From Flavobacterium defluvii (GTDB taxonomy: Bacteria; Bacteroidota; Bacteroidia; Flavobacteriales; Flavobacteriaceae): 64,000 nucleotides of DNA. Location of the stretch: NCBI RefSeq assembly GCF_900129555.1, contig NZ_FQWC01000001.1, positions 868,001-932,000 on the forward strand, given 5' to 3'. This document shows positions 53,275-63,047 of the stretch, one piece after another. Within the stretch, counting starts at the first letter, position 1, and each line of letters starts with the position of its first letter. The notes beneath the pieces were generated by a model that saw only the letters and a program-made list of their open reading frames with translations, had not been told where the DNA came from and searched no databases. The position numbers and the translations under genes were made by a program.

Positions 53275-53320
53275 TATAATGTAATTTGGCATTTTATTGA
53301 TTTTGCAACATTTTATTTAA

Positions 53321-53436
53321 ACACATAGAATTTCTGGTTCGAAAAAAGGCGTTTCACTTGTTTAAATTCACATAGCTATGTGCATTGATGCGAGTGAAAC
53401 GCCTTTCAACACTTTGTAAACTATGTTTCTATGTGT
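53321..53436. repeat. Large cruciform-type inverted repeat between two GH43 genes
   Basis: Three nested pairs: outer ACACATAGAA / TTCTATGTGT, middle AAAGGCGTTTCACT / AGTGAAACGCCTTT (14 of 14), and a central palindrome CACATAGCTATGTG. The whole element can fold into one hairpin. Confidence 0.75.
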
Positions 53437-53464
53437 TAAAATTTATTTTCACGTTTGGAATTTT

Positions 53465-55084
53465 CTAATTTATCTTTTTACCCCAAACTGGTAATCCCGC
53501 TGTTGTTAAACCAGAATAACTTAAAGTTACTTTTCTGGTTGTCGATTCCCAATCCCAGGCATCGCTTACATTACATTTTACGCCGTTTATAGTCAGGATT
53601 TTTTTGGTACTGTCGTACGACCATGTTCCTGTTGCGTCACCGCTTACTTTTTTATCTGCGGTTAGATAAAGAGTAACCGATTTCTGCATGGTTTTGTATT
53701 GATAATTCATAGTAATTTGTTCCCATGTTCCTACAAAATTTGCTTCGGAAATTGTAGTTGTCGGAACTCCTGCATAACGCTCTGCTTCTACAACCGGCCA
53801 TCCGTCTTCTGTCCATTGAATGGCACGTACATGTCCCATCATGACAGCATTTGAAACGTTAATTCCGGCAACTCCTTCCGGCAGACGTGCCTGCGAAGCA
53901 TAATACCATTGTTTGGTTGTTGGGTTTTGAAAAACAGCACAATGCGAAAACCCAACCCAGCCTGTATGATTTTTAAATTGATACGGATGCGTTATCATTG
54001 GGTAACATTCTGCTCCGTTTGTAATGCTGATTCCGGTATTGGTTACGTAAGGACCTAAAATATTTTTTGAACGTGCTACACGAGTATTGTAAGCGACTGA
54101 TAATTCGTCGTAAGCCAGAAATAAATAATAGAATTGCGTATCTGGATTGTAGATAATTTCCGGTCCTTCGAGTGCCTGCCAGCGGTTTGTGTTTACATTT
54201 CCACGGCCTGCAATTCGAACTCCATAATCGTCGATTGTTTTTAATTTGTCTGGTTTTCCTGTCGCCGGATTTAGTTTTAAAGCGGCAATTCCGGAATGCC
54301 AGGAACCGTAAATCAAATATTGATCACCTTCGGGAGTTTCAATAAAACTTGGGTCGATGGCGTTGAATTTAAAATAAGCATCCCAATCGTTTCCTCCGTT
54401 TCTAACATAACTTTTTACGCCGTCTGGTTCTGAGCAGACAACCATTCCTTTATCTACCCAATTGTTTGACGCTAAATCTGTAGTTTCGGCTAAACCAATA
54501 AAAGCGCGTTCTGTCCATGAGGTATTTGTATCTGTTCCAGTAATTGGATTGGTAACGACTATGCTGTAATACATTCTGAAAACATTTCCAACTTTGCGAA
54601 CGCATGGCGCCCAATATCCATAATTTGGATTTTCTATTGGAGGAAGCGCCGGATTCATTCTGGCTCTTTTATTGTTTAAGGAATCTTTTACCCAAGCCGG
54701 AGCCTGTGTCATCGAAGATCCCATAAATTCCCAATTGATTAAGTCTTTTGATCTTCTGTAGAAAAAATGTCCGTTTCCGTTATGAGCATTTCCGTAAGAA
54801 GCATCAGTTTGGTACATATAATAATAGTCTCCCGATTTTTCTACAGATGGATCATGCACGTTGGCTAAATTCCATTGTGATCTGTTTCCCCAAACTGAAA
54901 TTGCGGTATAATTATCTGCATAAGTCGGCCCCGGAAAAGCTGGCGTTACTACAGGCGGCGTCACCGGATCTGGATTTGGTTCTTCTAATGCCGGATCATC
55001 TTTTGAACAGCTGGAAATTAAAATCGCTGCTGCAAAAAATCCAATGAAAGAAACCATCTTTAAAATGGAATTTGATTTTTTCAT
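53465..55084 (-). CDS. Endo-alpha-1,5-L-arabinanase, GH43, with C-terminal beta-barrel domain
   Basis: 539 residues with a lipoprotein signal (AAILISSCSKDD). Propeller acids lie in VHDPSVEKSG, NAIDPSFIETPEG and ALEGPEIIYNPD. A C-terminal domain from about 445 (NFVGTWEQITMNYQYKTM, ending LPVWGKKIN) looks like the beta-barrel found at the end of long extracellular arabinanases. It would sit on the cell surface and cut arabinan internally. It is 12 bp downstream of the second GH51 gene. Confidence 0.9.
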   Translation of the reverse strand: MKKSNSILKMVSFIGFFAAAILISSCSKDDPALEEPNPDPVTPPVVTPAFPGPTYADNYTAISVWGNRSQWNLANVHDPSVEKSGDYYYMYQTDASYGNAHNGNGHFFYRRSKDLINWEFMGSSMTQAPAWVKDSLNNKRARMNPALPPIENPNYGYWAPCVRKVGNVFRMYYSIVVTNPITGTDTNTSWTERAFIGLAETTDLASNNWVDKGMVVCSEPDGVKSYVRNGGNDWDAYFKFNAIDPSFIETPEGDQYLIYGSWHSGIAALKLNPATGKPDKLKTIDDYGVRIAGRGNVNTNRWQALEGPEIIYNPDTQFYYLFLAYDELSVAYNTRVARSKNILGPYVTNTGISITNGAECYPMITHPYQFKNHTGWVGFSHCAVFQNPTTKQWYYASQARLPEGVAGINVSNAVMMGHVRAIQWTEDGWPVVEAERYAGVPTTTISEANFVGTWEQITMNYQYKTMQKSVTLYLTADKKVSGDATGTWSYDSTKKILTINGVKCNVSDAWDWESTTRKVTLSYSGLTTAGLPVWGKKIN

Positions 55085-55096
55085 TTGTTTATATTT

Positions 55097-56638
55097 TTAT
55101 TTTCCTTCTAAAACAATTACTGAGAAAGGAGGAATTGTGATTTCTAGTTTTCCTTTTTTGTTTTCGAAACCTTTAAAAACTGTTGGAACAATTTTGTTTG
55201 GTGTATCGAATGAATTGTAATCCTGTAATTTTGCAGATGTTATAATTTGTCCTGTAAAATTTTTAACTCCAAGATCGTTTGTGTCAATTTCTATTTTGTT
55301 TTTGTTTTTAGCATCAACATTTACCAATGAAATATGTACTGCTCCGTTTTTGTCTTTTGATGCCGAAACTGATACTGCAGGAAGTGTTTCTCCTTTTACA
55401 GTATACAATGGCGACTGAAAACTGATTGGTAATAGTTTTGCATCCTGATGAACGCTGTACATTTTCATTACATGATACGTTGGCGTTACAATCATTTTGG
55501 CTTTATCAGTTAAGATTACGGCTTGCAGAACATTAACACATTGTGCTAAATTGGCCATGCGAACTCTGTCTGCATGATTGTTGAAAATGTTTAGGGTTGA
55601 TCCTGCTAAAACGGCATCACGCATGGTATTTTGCTGATATAAAAATCCCGGATTTGTTCCTTTTTCTACTTCATACCATCCGCCCCATTCGTCTACAACC
55701 ATAGCTACTTTTTTCTCCGGATCGTATTTATCCATTACGGCAGCATGTTTTGTAACGAGTTCTTCCATTTTTAAGGCAGACTGCATGGTTTTGAAATATT
55801 CTTCTTCAGAAAAATTAACGCCGTCTCCTTTTTTGCCCCAATCGATTACGGCATAATGATGAACACCCACTCCGCCTAACATATTTAGCGGAATGTTTTT
55901 CATTAAAACTTCTGTCCAGTTATAGTCAGAACTATTTGCTCCGGATGCTATTCGGGTAATGCCTCCAGTGTTGTTCCAGTCAGACATAAAAGTGGTAAAC
56001 TTGCGATATTCATTAGCATAATAATCTGCAGTCATATTTCCGCCGCAGCCCCAAGCTTCGTTTCCAATTCCCCAGAATTTTACTTTCCAAGGTTCTTTTC
56101 TTCCGTTTTTTACACGTAAATCGCTCATCGGACTTTTTCCTCCAAAATTGGTATACTGAACCCAGTCTGATAATTCCTGAACGGTTCCGCTTCCAACATT
56201 TCCGGATAAATATGGTTCTGCGCCTAAAACTTCACAAAGGTTTAAAAAGTCGTGTGTTCCAAAGCTGTTATCTTCGGTTACACCGCCCCACCATTGGTTT
56301 ACAATTGTTGGTCTTTGTTCTTTTGGACCAATTCCATCTTTCCAATGATACGTATCAGCAAAACATCCGCCGGGCCATCTTAAATTTGGAATTTTCAGGT
56401 CTTTTAAAGCGGCTATAATATCATTTCTAACACCTTTTGTATTGGGTATTTTTGAGGTATCTCCAACAAAAAAACCACCATAAATACAACGTCCCAAATG
56501 TTCGGCAAAATGTCCGTAGATATTTTTGTTAATCGTTGGTGCATCAGTGTTGTTTTTTATGGTTACAACTGTTGCGTTTTGAGAGAAACCTGACTCACAA
56601 ACGGCGATAAGAAATGTGATTAAAAGTGCTTTTTTCAT
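55097..56638 (-). CDS. Alpha-L-arabinofuranosidase, GH51 family
   Basis: 513 residues from the ATG at 56638 (MKKALLITFLIAVCESGFSQ, signal peptide); the open frame extends upstream but overlaps the next gene and is not protein-like. Catalytic residues are in WGIGNEAWGCGG (acid/base Glu194) and MVVDEWGGWYEV (nucleophile Glu317). LRWPGGCFADTYHWKDGIGP is the family's substrate loop. It is a shorter, classical GH51 than the one at 47037-49022, so the locus has two different enzymes of this family. Confidence 0.94.
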   Translation of the reverse strand: MKKALLITFLIAVCESGFSQNATVVTIKNNTDAPTINKNIYGHFAEHLGRCIYGGFFVGDTSKIPNTKGVRNDIIAALKDLKIPNLRWPGGCFADTYHWKDGIGPKEQRPTIVNQWWGGVTEDNSFGTHDFLNLCEVLGAEPYLSGNVGSGTVQELSDWVQYTNFGGKSPMSDLRVKNGRKEPWKVKFWGIGNEAWGCGGNMTADYYANEYRKFTTFMSDWNNTGGITRIASGANSSDYNWTEVLMKNIPLNMLGGVGVHHYAVIDWGKKGDGVNFSEEEYFKTMQSALKMEELVTKHAAVMDKYDPEKKVAMVVDEWGGWYEVEKGTNPGFLYQQNTMRDAVLAGSTLNIFNNHADRVRMANLAQCVNVLQAVILTDKAKMIVTPTYHVMKMYSVHQDAKLLPISFQSPLYTVKGETLPAVSVSASKDKNGAVHISLVNVDAKNKNKIEIDTNDLGVKNFTGQIITSAKLQDYNSFDTPNKIVPTVFKGFENKKGKLEITIPPFSVIVLEGK

Positions 56639-56700
56639 AGTGTTTTTAAATAAATTATTTCGAAGAAAACCTTCTTTGAATTTTCTTCGGAATGGTATTT

Positions 56701-57708
56701 TTAATAAGAAAGTGTAGGCCATCCTGATGACCATGTAAAATATACGATTTCGAGTTTAGGATTTCCGCTATCGGCTCCGTCATAATAATGAACAGCTCCT
56801 TTTTGAGTCCCTGTAATTCTTGACAAATGACCCGGACCAATGTAATTTCCCTGCGTGGCTAAAACTGTGGTTCCACCGCCGCTTTTTAAAGATACTCCAT
56901 TTTTGTCTGTAAATGGTCCAAACGGACTTGTAGAACGTCCTACAACAATGTAATAAGTGCTGTTTACTCCGTTGCAACATGTGCCTCGGTTTACAAATAA
57001 ATAGTAGTAACTGCCTTCTTTTATTAAACACGGTGCTTCCCATGAAGCGCTGTTTCCTCCGGCAACAATAGTTTTGCTTCCGGTTGTTTTTCCGGTTGAA
57101 GGATTAATTTGAATAACTCCAATCCCGGCATGCCATGACCCGTAAGCCATATAAACATTACTTCCATCAACTAAAATAGAAGGGTCGATAGCATTTACAT
57201 CTGAAGCTGAGGAAGAAGAAACGACAACTCCTCGGTCTGTCCAGGTAGTTCCGGCGCTTTGTGAAATGGCCGGCGCTGTAACCAAACCAATTGCAGAAGT
57301 GGCTGAACCAAAAGTAGAACATGAATAATACATGTTCCAGCGGTTATTGAACCATGCCACATCCGGAGCCCAAAATGTTTTGGTAAAACCCGGTACATAT
57401 CCTGTAATCCAGCTTGGGGTAGCACTAAAAACTGAAGTTCCCCAAGTCCAGTTTGTTAAATTGGTTGAATAGGTCATTGGGATATTATCTCCTGTCGTAA
57501 AAACATAATAATTAACACCGCTTTTTACTATTGTGCTCGGGTCGTGAGACGGAACATTTCCGCTTACTGTTTTAGCCGTTAGATTATTTTTTACCTGAGA
57601 ATTTTGAGATTCGGCTGCTGTACTCTCATTCGAAGGGATTATAACATCTTCATTTTGACAACTTCCTAATAATATTGCGAATAAAACCAAACTTGTAATT
57701 GTTTTCAT
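56701..57708 (-). CDS. Endo-alpha-1,5-L-arabinanase, GH43, lipoprotein
   Basis: 335 residues with a lipoprotein signal (ILLGSCQNED, Cys17). GH43 acids: PSHDPSTIVKSG, NAIDPSILVDG and ASWEAPCLIKEG. The FWAPDVAWFNNRWNMYYSCSTFGS motif and TCCNGVNSTYYIVVGRS match endo-arabinanases. It is the first enzyme gene after SusD, and a 17-bp hairpin separates it from susD. Confidence 0.92.
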   Translation of the reverse strand: MKTITSLVLFAILLGSCQNEDVIIPSNESTAAESQNSQVKNNLTAKTVSGNVPSHDPSTIVKSGVNYYVFTTGDNIPMTYSTNLTNWTWGTSVFSATPSWITGYVPGFTKTFWAPDVAWFNNRWNMYYSCSTFGSATSAIGLVTAPAISQSAGTTWTDRGVVVSSSSASDVNAIDPSILVDGSNVYMAYGSWHAGIGVIQINPSTGKTTGSKTIVAGGNSASWEAPCLIKEGSYYYLFVNRGTCCNGVNSTYYIVVGRSTSPFGPFTDKNGVSLKSGGGTTVLATQGNYIGPGHLSRITGTQKGAVHYYDGADSGNPKLEIVYFTWSSGWPTLSY

Positions 57709-57763
57709 TTTTTTGAATTTTTAGTTACTGTTTCAATACTAATCTTGTAATCGCATTCTTTTA

Positions 57764-57804
57764 TAATACTATATGACAGACTTTTTATCTGTCATATAGT
57801 ATTA
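57764..57804 (-). terminator. 17-bp perfect hairpin between susD-like and enzyme genes
   Basis: Arms TAATACTATATGACAGA and complement at 57764-57780 and 57788-57804, loop of 7. No U run follows on the minus strand, so it is either a partial terminator or an RNA-stabilising and processing hairpin that sets susCD mRNA above the enzyme mRNA. Confidence 0.6.
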
Positions 57805-57881
57805 AATTCTAACTAACTCAAAATATATTTTTAGTTCTCTGCTCGTAGTCACAGTTTACAGAGAGACTGAGACTGAAAAAC

Positions 57882-59444
57882 TTAATAACTTTCGTTTTGT
57901 ACCGTTCCCGGATTGTTATCCATTTCTAATTGTGGAATTGGATAGTATTCTCTTCCTTTTGTATAAGAATTGAACTCGGTGTCTCTTGCTTTTAACCACG
58001 CTAATTTTGTTGGATTTTCCAGCCAGCCCCAACGGCGAATGTCATCAAAGCGATGTCCTTCAAGAGGAAATTCTAAGAATCTTTCGTGACCAATCTGTTC
58101 TCTCATCTGTTCTTGTGTCATGCCCGGTTTTGTTACTGCTAAATCCGGCAGGTTTACTCGATTTCTTACCATTTGAATATATGTGTAAGCACCCGGTGTA
58201 TCTCCGGTTTCGTTTAAACATTCGGCATACATTAAAAGAATATCGGCATATCTCAACAATCGCTCGTTAATTCCGGAACGCCAGTCATATTCATCTGCAA
58301 ATTCTCCGTCGGAGTTTTGATATTTTCTACAAAACAAATCGTTTAAATCTCCTGGACTTGAAGCATAAAAAGTGGCAAAATCTTTTCCATACAATTGCAT
58401 TCCTCCCGGTTTATTATAGAAAATGGTAGCATCTAAACGAGGATCTGTTGCTCCTGTTTTTGTTTTTTCTTCCTGAAATTCATTAAACAAAGCCCATGTT
58501 GGCTGCACATCTGTCCATCCAAAAGCTCTTGGCGCATATGTAATCGCACGTGCCGAAGTTTTTCCCCAGCCAGATGCCGGAGCACCTCCCCAGCCTAAAT
58601 CGACACCGCCGGCATCTCTGCTGAATTGTACTTCAAAAAGAGATTCTGAATTGTTTTCGTTTGCTGTTGTAAAATTGTCACGGTAATTGGCAACTAAAGA
58701 GTAAACGCCCAAGTCTATTACTTGTTTAAAAGTCGTTCTTGCATTAGTAAAATCTTTAGTAAATAAATACGCTTTTCCTAAATATCCTAATGCAGCACCT
58801 TTTGTAGCACGTCCTTTTTGGCCTGCATCTAACCCTGAAATTCCGTCGTAAGAATTAGGCAGTAAATCTGCGGCCGCTTTAAAATCGGCGATTACTTGTG
58901 CCCATCCTTCGTCTTGTGTTTTTTGCGGATAATAAACAGCCAATTCTGTTGGCAGCGGAACATTTTTAAACAAATTCACAGCATGAAACAGATATAATCC
59001 TCTTAAAAAATAAGCTTGTCCCAAGATTCTGTTTTTTAACGCTTCATCTGCAAAATCAATTCCCGGAACATTTGTCAAAACCTGATTGGCTCTGTAAATC
59101 CCCTGATAATAGGTTTCATAAGCCCAGCCATAAATGGCGGCATCGGCTACATTTGAGTTAAAATGCCCAGCATTGTACATTGACCCCCAAGGACTGTTTG
59201 TACGTGCGTCATCTGCTCTTGCGTCAAGAAGTAAAGGTGTACTTCTCATGTAGGTTCCGTCTGTTAATAAACTTCCGTAAGCAGCATTTACGCCCTGCAG
59301 CGCATCCTGATCTGTCTGCCAGAACGAATCAACTGCGTTATTGTTTGGATCTAGCTGTTCTAAGTCTTCGTTATCAACACAGCTTGTTGTAACCAAAGCC
59401 ATTGAAAAGAAAACTGCTATATAATTATATATTTTATATTTCAT
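57882..59444 (-). CDS. SusD/RagB-family nutrient-binding lipoprotein
   Basis: 520 residues with a lipoprotein signal (ALVTTSCVDNED, Cys22). It binds oligosaccharide at the cell surface and hands it to the SusC-type transporter. N-terminal helices LDPNNNAVDSFWQTDQDALQGVNAAYGSL are typical, as are RLLRYADILLMYAECLNETGD and GHRFDDIRRWGWLE. It lies 31 bp after the SusC-type gene. Substrate by context: arabinan oligosaccharides. Confidence 0.96.
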   Translation of the reverse strand: MKYKIYNYIAVFFSMALVTTSCVDNEDLEQLDPNNNAVDSFWQTDQDALQGVNAAYGSLLTDGTYMRSTPLLLDARADDARTNSPWGSMYNAGHFNSNVADAAIYGWAYETYYQGIYRANQVLTNVPGIDFADEALKNRILGQAYFLRGLYLFHAVNLFKNVPLPTELAVYYPQKTQDEGWAQVIADFKAAADLLPNSYDGISGLDAGQKGRATKGAALGYLGKAYLFTKDFTNARTTFKQVIDLGVYSLVANYRDNFTTANENNSESLFEVQFSRDAGGVDLGWGGAPASGWGKTSARAITYAPRAFGWTDVQPTWALFNEFQEEKTKTGATDPRLDATIFYNKPGGMQLYGKDFATFYASSPGDLNDLFCRKYQNSDGEFADEYDWRSGINERLLRYADILLMYAECLNETGDTPGAYTYIQMVRNRVNLPDLAVTKPGMTQEQMREQIGHERFLEFPLEGHRFDDIRRWGWLENPTKLAWLKARDTEFNSYTKGREYYPIPQLEMDNNPGTVQNESY

Positions 59445-59475
59445 TTTAATACGTTTTTAATTGGTTAAACCGGTT

Positions 59476-62400
59476 TTAGAAACTTACTTCTACTCCTAAA
59501 GAAATTGTTCTCGGATTTGGAAAAGATCCGGCATCATATCCTCTCGAAATTAATCCGTCACTGTTAAAATCAGGATCGTATCCTTTATATTTCGAAATTG
59601 TCAGCAGGTTTTGACCATTTAGATAAACTTTGGCTTTTTGAATAAATTTGTCTTTAAACGGAATGTTATAACCAATTTCCATTGTTTGTAATTTAACGTA
59701 ATCGCCGCTTTCTATAAATCTGTTAGAATCTCTTGCGTTTCCGTTAGGATCGCCAATAACCGGAGCCGGAACGTTTGTATTTGTGTTTGTTGGTGTCCAG
59801 TAATTCAATTCGTCTGTATGATGATTAGTATATTGACCAATCATTAAATTGCGGTACATGGCATTAAATACTTTGTTTCCTCCACTTCCCTGCCAGAACA
59901 TTGAGAAATCAAAGTTGGAGTACGAAGCACTAAAATTCAATCCAAAACCATATTTAGGAATTGCTACACCCTGAAAAGTTCTATCGGCATCTGTAATAAT
60001 TCCATCACCATTTACATCTTTAAATTTTATGTCTCCCGGCGCTGCACCTGTTTGAGTTGGTGATGAAGCGACCTCAGCCGCATTCTGGAAAATTCCAATG
60101 GCTTCCCATGCAAAAAGTTCTCCTGCAGATCTTCCTACTTCTGTCTTAGAAACGGCTCCGTAAATAGGATTTCCGTTTACGCCAATTTTTGTAATTTCAT
60201 TTTTAAGCGTACCTAAATTTGCCGAAATATCATATTTAAATTTATGATGGTGGTTGCTGTAAGATGCTGTAAACTCAACTCCAGAATTTTTCATAGCACC
60301 CGCATTTGTCGTTACATTTGAAGGAAATGCTCCTGTTGAATAAGGAAGCGGAACTCCTAATAACAAATCATCGGATTTTTTTAAGAAATATTCTGCTGTA
60401 AATTGTAAATCATTATCTAAGAAACCTAATTCGATTCCAACATTGGTACTTGATGTTTTTTCCCAATGTACATTTGGATCTAAGGCGCTTACAACAGTGG
60501 TTCCCGGCGCTAGTTCGTTATTAAAATCATAACCTGCAAAACTGTTTACTGTAGTAGCAAAAAAGTATTGCGGAATAGTATTGTTACCAATTGTTCCGTA
60601 ACCCCCTCTAAGTTTTATATTGCTTACCCAAGATGGTAAATGAATAAATTTTTCGTTGCTGATTCTCCATCCACCTGAAAAAGAATAAAAGTTTGCAGAG
60701 TTATTTATCTTGCTGAAAAGAGAGGTTTTATCTTGTCTGAAATTTGCCTGAAGTAAATATTTGTCATCAAAAGAATAATTCAATCTGCTGATGTATGAAA
60801 TTCCGGTAATTGTAAATTTATATTCAGATGCATTTCTTGAATCGGCATATTGAAGCATGCTGATTTCGCCAGGTTCAAATCCAACTCCTCTGGTTGTAAT
60901 ACTGTGGTTGTCGCGTCTTTCCTGAATCCAACCTGCTAAAGCATCGATTTTATGTTTTCCAAGTGTAACTTCGTACGTTAAAAGATTGTTTAAAAATGTT
61001 CTTAACTCATTTCCTGTCGAAATGTCAAGAGAAGCTTCATCATTTGTAGTAATGTAATACCATCCTAAATCACTAGGCGGAATAAATTTTCTGTTTTCCC
61101 AGTCAGTTCTATCATAACTTACATCAAGTTTATATTTTAATCCTTTTACAATTTCAAGTTCAGCCCAAACATCACCTAGAAATCTGTTTCTTTTTCCGCT
61201 GTTTTTTATTAAATTATTGTAGCCAATAGGGTTCATAGAAATCGCTCTCTGCGTAAGATTGTCTGTTCCTCCGTAACCGCCAAGTCTGTTAGAATCGTAA
61301 ACCGGCATTGTTGGAACTGCGCCTAGAATGTCGCTGATAACAGTTTGTCCGGCATTGTATTCATTAAAAATTTCTTTATCAGATTGTGTGTAGCCAATTT
61401 TTGCTCCGTATTTAAATTTTCCTTTTTTACCATTCAAATTTAAATTTGTCGATAACCTTTCATAGTCCTGGGGCGTTCTCACATAACTGGTATTTTTAAA
61501 ATAATCAACATTAAAGCTATACGCTAAACTTTCTGCACCTCCTGTAAAGGTCAATGCCTGATTTTGTACAACTCCGGTCTGCAAAGCTTCTTTTTGCCAG
61601 TCTGTATCGACATTTGAAATATATGATGGGCTCGAAGGATCATTTCCCGGTGCAATACTTACCGGAACACCAGCTCTTAAATCTCTGTTTCTTTCGGCTT
61701 CGCTGGTAATTTTTTGATAACCTACACGATCCGTAACGTCCCATTTTTTAGGAACAGTCTGAAGACCTACAATAGATTTAAATTTCACATCCATTCTGCC
61801 TTCTTTTCCTTTTTTGGTTGTAATAATGACAACTCCGTTGGCACCACGAACACCATAAATTGCAGCCGAAGAGGCATCTTTAAGAACCTGCATCGATTCT
61901 ATTTCTCCCGGTGCAAAATCATAAGGTGCGTCGACCATAATTCCGTCAATAATAAAAAGAGGGTTGTTATTTGTAAATGAAGTTATCCCTCTGATTTTAA
62001 TATTTACAAATCCTCCAGGTTCTCCAGATGACTGAACCGTAACTCCCGGAACCTGACCCTGAAGCATTTTTGCAGCATCATACGTAACGGTCTTTTTTGC
62101 CGATTCCATATTTACGACACTCACAGATCCTGTTAAATCAGATTTCTTTTGAGTTCCGTACCCAATTACCACTACCTCATTTAATTTATTTGTGTCTTCA
62201 CTTAAAGTGACATCAATTTTTGTCTGGTTTCCAACTGCGATTTCTTTATTTTGAAATCCTATAAATGAATAAATTAAAACATCGTTTGAAGATGCTTTAA
62301 TCGAATACTCTCCATCAAATCCAGTTGTAGCAACTGTTTTGGTTCCTTTAATTATAATGTTCACCCCAGGCAAAGGCAGATTGTCTTGTGCCGAAGTAAC

Positions 62401-62532
62401 AACTCCATTAATCGTTTTGCCCTGAGCCGACATTTGATTAACAGAAAATAATAGCATGCAGGTTGCTATAATCCAGTCTTTTTTTGGCAATAAAAAATTG
62501 CAGTAAAAAATTAATTGTTGGTTTGTTATCAT
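59476..62532 (-). CDS. SusC/RagA-family TonB-dependent transporter
   Basis: 1018 residues. The signal region ends SVNQMSAQGKTING. A carboxypeptidase-D-like regulatory domain (about 38-115) is followed by the TonB box region EVVVIGYGTQKKSDLTGSV, the plug (about 130-250, IRGITSFTNNNPLFIIDGIMVD) and a 22-strand barrel ending in ISLGVEVSF, with a terminal Phe. It imports arabino-oligosaccharides through the outer membrane with SusD. Three operator copies lie upstream. Confidence 0.97.
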   Translation of the reverse strand: MITNQQLIFYCNFLLPKKDWIIATCMLLFSVNQMSAQGKTINGVVTSAQDNLPLPGVNIIIKGTKTVATTGFDGEYSIKASSNDVLIYSFIGFQNKEIAVGNQTKIDVTLSEDTNKLNEVVVIGYGTQKKSDLTGSVSVVNMESAKKTVTYDAAKMLQGQVPGVTVQSSGEPGGFVNIKIRGITSFTNNNPLFIIDGIMVDAPYDFAPGEIESMQVLKDASSAAIYGVRGANGVVIITTKKGKEGRMDVKFKSIVGLQTVPKKWDVTDRVGYQKITSEAERNRDLRAGVPVSIAPGNDPSSPSYISNVDTDWQKEALQTGVVQNQALTFTGGAESLAYSFNVDYFKNTSYVRTPQDYERLSTNLNLNGKKGKFKYGAKIGYTQSDKEIFNEYNAGQTVISDILGAVPTMPVYDSNRLGGYGGTDNLTQRAISMNPIGYNNLIKNSGKRNRFLGDVWAELEIVKGLKYKLDVSYDRTDWENRKFIPPSDLGWYYITTNDEASLDISTGNELRTFLNNLLTYEVTLGKHKIDALAGWIQERRDNHSITTRGVGFEPGEISMLQYADSRNASEYKFTITGISYISRLNYSFDDKYLLQANFRQDKTSLFSKINNSANFYSFSGGWRISNEKFIHLPSWVSNIKLRGGYGTIGNNTIPQYFFATTVNSFAGYDFNNELAPGTTVVSALDPNVHWEKTSSTNVGIELGFLDNDLQFTAEYFLKKSDDLLLGVPLPYSTGAFPSNVTTNAGAMKNSGVEFTASYSNHHHKFKYDISANLGTLKNEITKIGVNGNPIYGAVSKTEVGRSAGELFAWEAIGIFQNAAEVASSPTQTGAAPGDIKFKDVNGDGIITDADRTFQGVAIPKYGFGLNFSASYSNFDFSMFWQGSGGNKVFNAMYRNLMIGQYTNHHTDELNYWTPTNTNTNVPAPVIGDPNGNARDSNRFIESGDYVKLQTMEIGYNIPFKDKFIQKAKVYLNGQNLLTISKYKGYDPDFNSDGLISRGYDAGSFPNPRTISLGVEVSF

Positions 62533-62568
62533 ACTGGTTGGTTTAAGGTTGGTTTTATGTTAGTTAAT

Positions 62569-62587
62569 AAGTGTTGATATTACATTT
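62569..62587. promoter_or_regulatory. AraR-type operator, susC-proximal
   Basis: AAGTGT-N7-ACATTT, 19 bp, 37 bp before the susC start codon, inside the likely mRNA leader. Confidence 0.65.
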
Positions 62588-62667
62588 GTAAATTTAAATA
62601 AAAAAAAACCTCTTAAACAAATTAAAATGATAAAAAAACAATTGAAAAAAAACACATATCGTAATTT

Positions 62668-62686
62668 AAGTGTAATATAAACATTT
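62668..62686. promoter_or_regulatory. AraR-type operator, middle
   Basis: AAGTGT-N7-ACATTT, 19 bp, 99 bp from the first site. Confidence 0.7.
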
Positions 62687-62733
62687 AAAAGTTTGTTGTT
62701 TTTTTCAAAAACTTGCTGATTTTGACAAGTTAA

Positions 62734-62752
62734 TTGTGTATAAATTACACTT
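62734..62752. promoter_or_regulatory. AraR-type operator, distal to susC
   Basis: TTGTGT-N7-ACACTT, 19 bp; read on the other strand it begins AAGTGT. Confidence 0.65.
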
Positions 62753-63028
62753 TTTAGCAAAAAGCCTATTTTTAATCAAAATAGCAGCAACTTAAAAAAG
62801 TTTAGAAAATGGTTTTATTTTAATTGATTGAATAAGAATAAATTATACTTTTGTAAATAAAAACTTATTTAAAGACAAGGTCGCTTTTGTATTATTTTAT
62901 ACTTTTTTGAAAAAACTATCCTGCATTGGCCTGTTTTGGTCTTAAAAAAAATCTTAAAACGAAAAATGAGTGTTATTTTTGTTCAAAAAAGGAATTTTTT
63001 AACGCTATTTTTGAAGGGTTATTTGTGT

Positions 63029-63047
63029 AAGTGTAAAAACTACATTA
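63029..63047. promoter_or_regulatory. AraR-type operator upstream of the regulator gene
   Basis: AAGTGT-N7-ACATTA, 19 bp, ending 54 bp before the regulator start codon, which suggests self-control. Confidence 0.6.
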
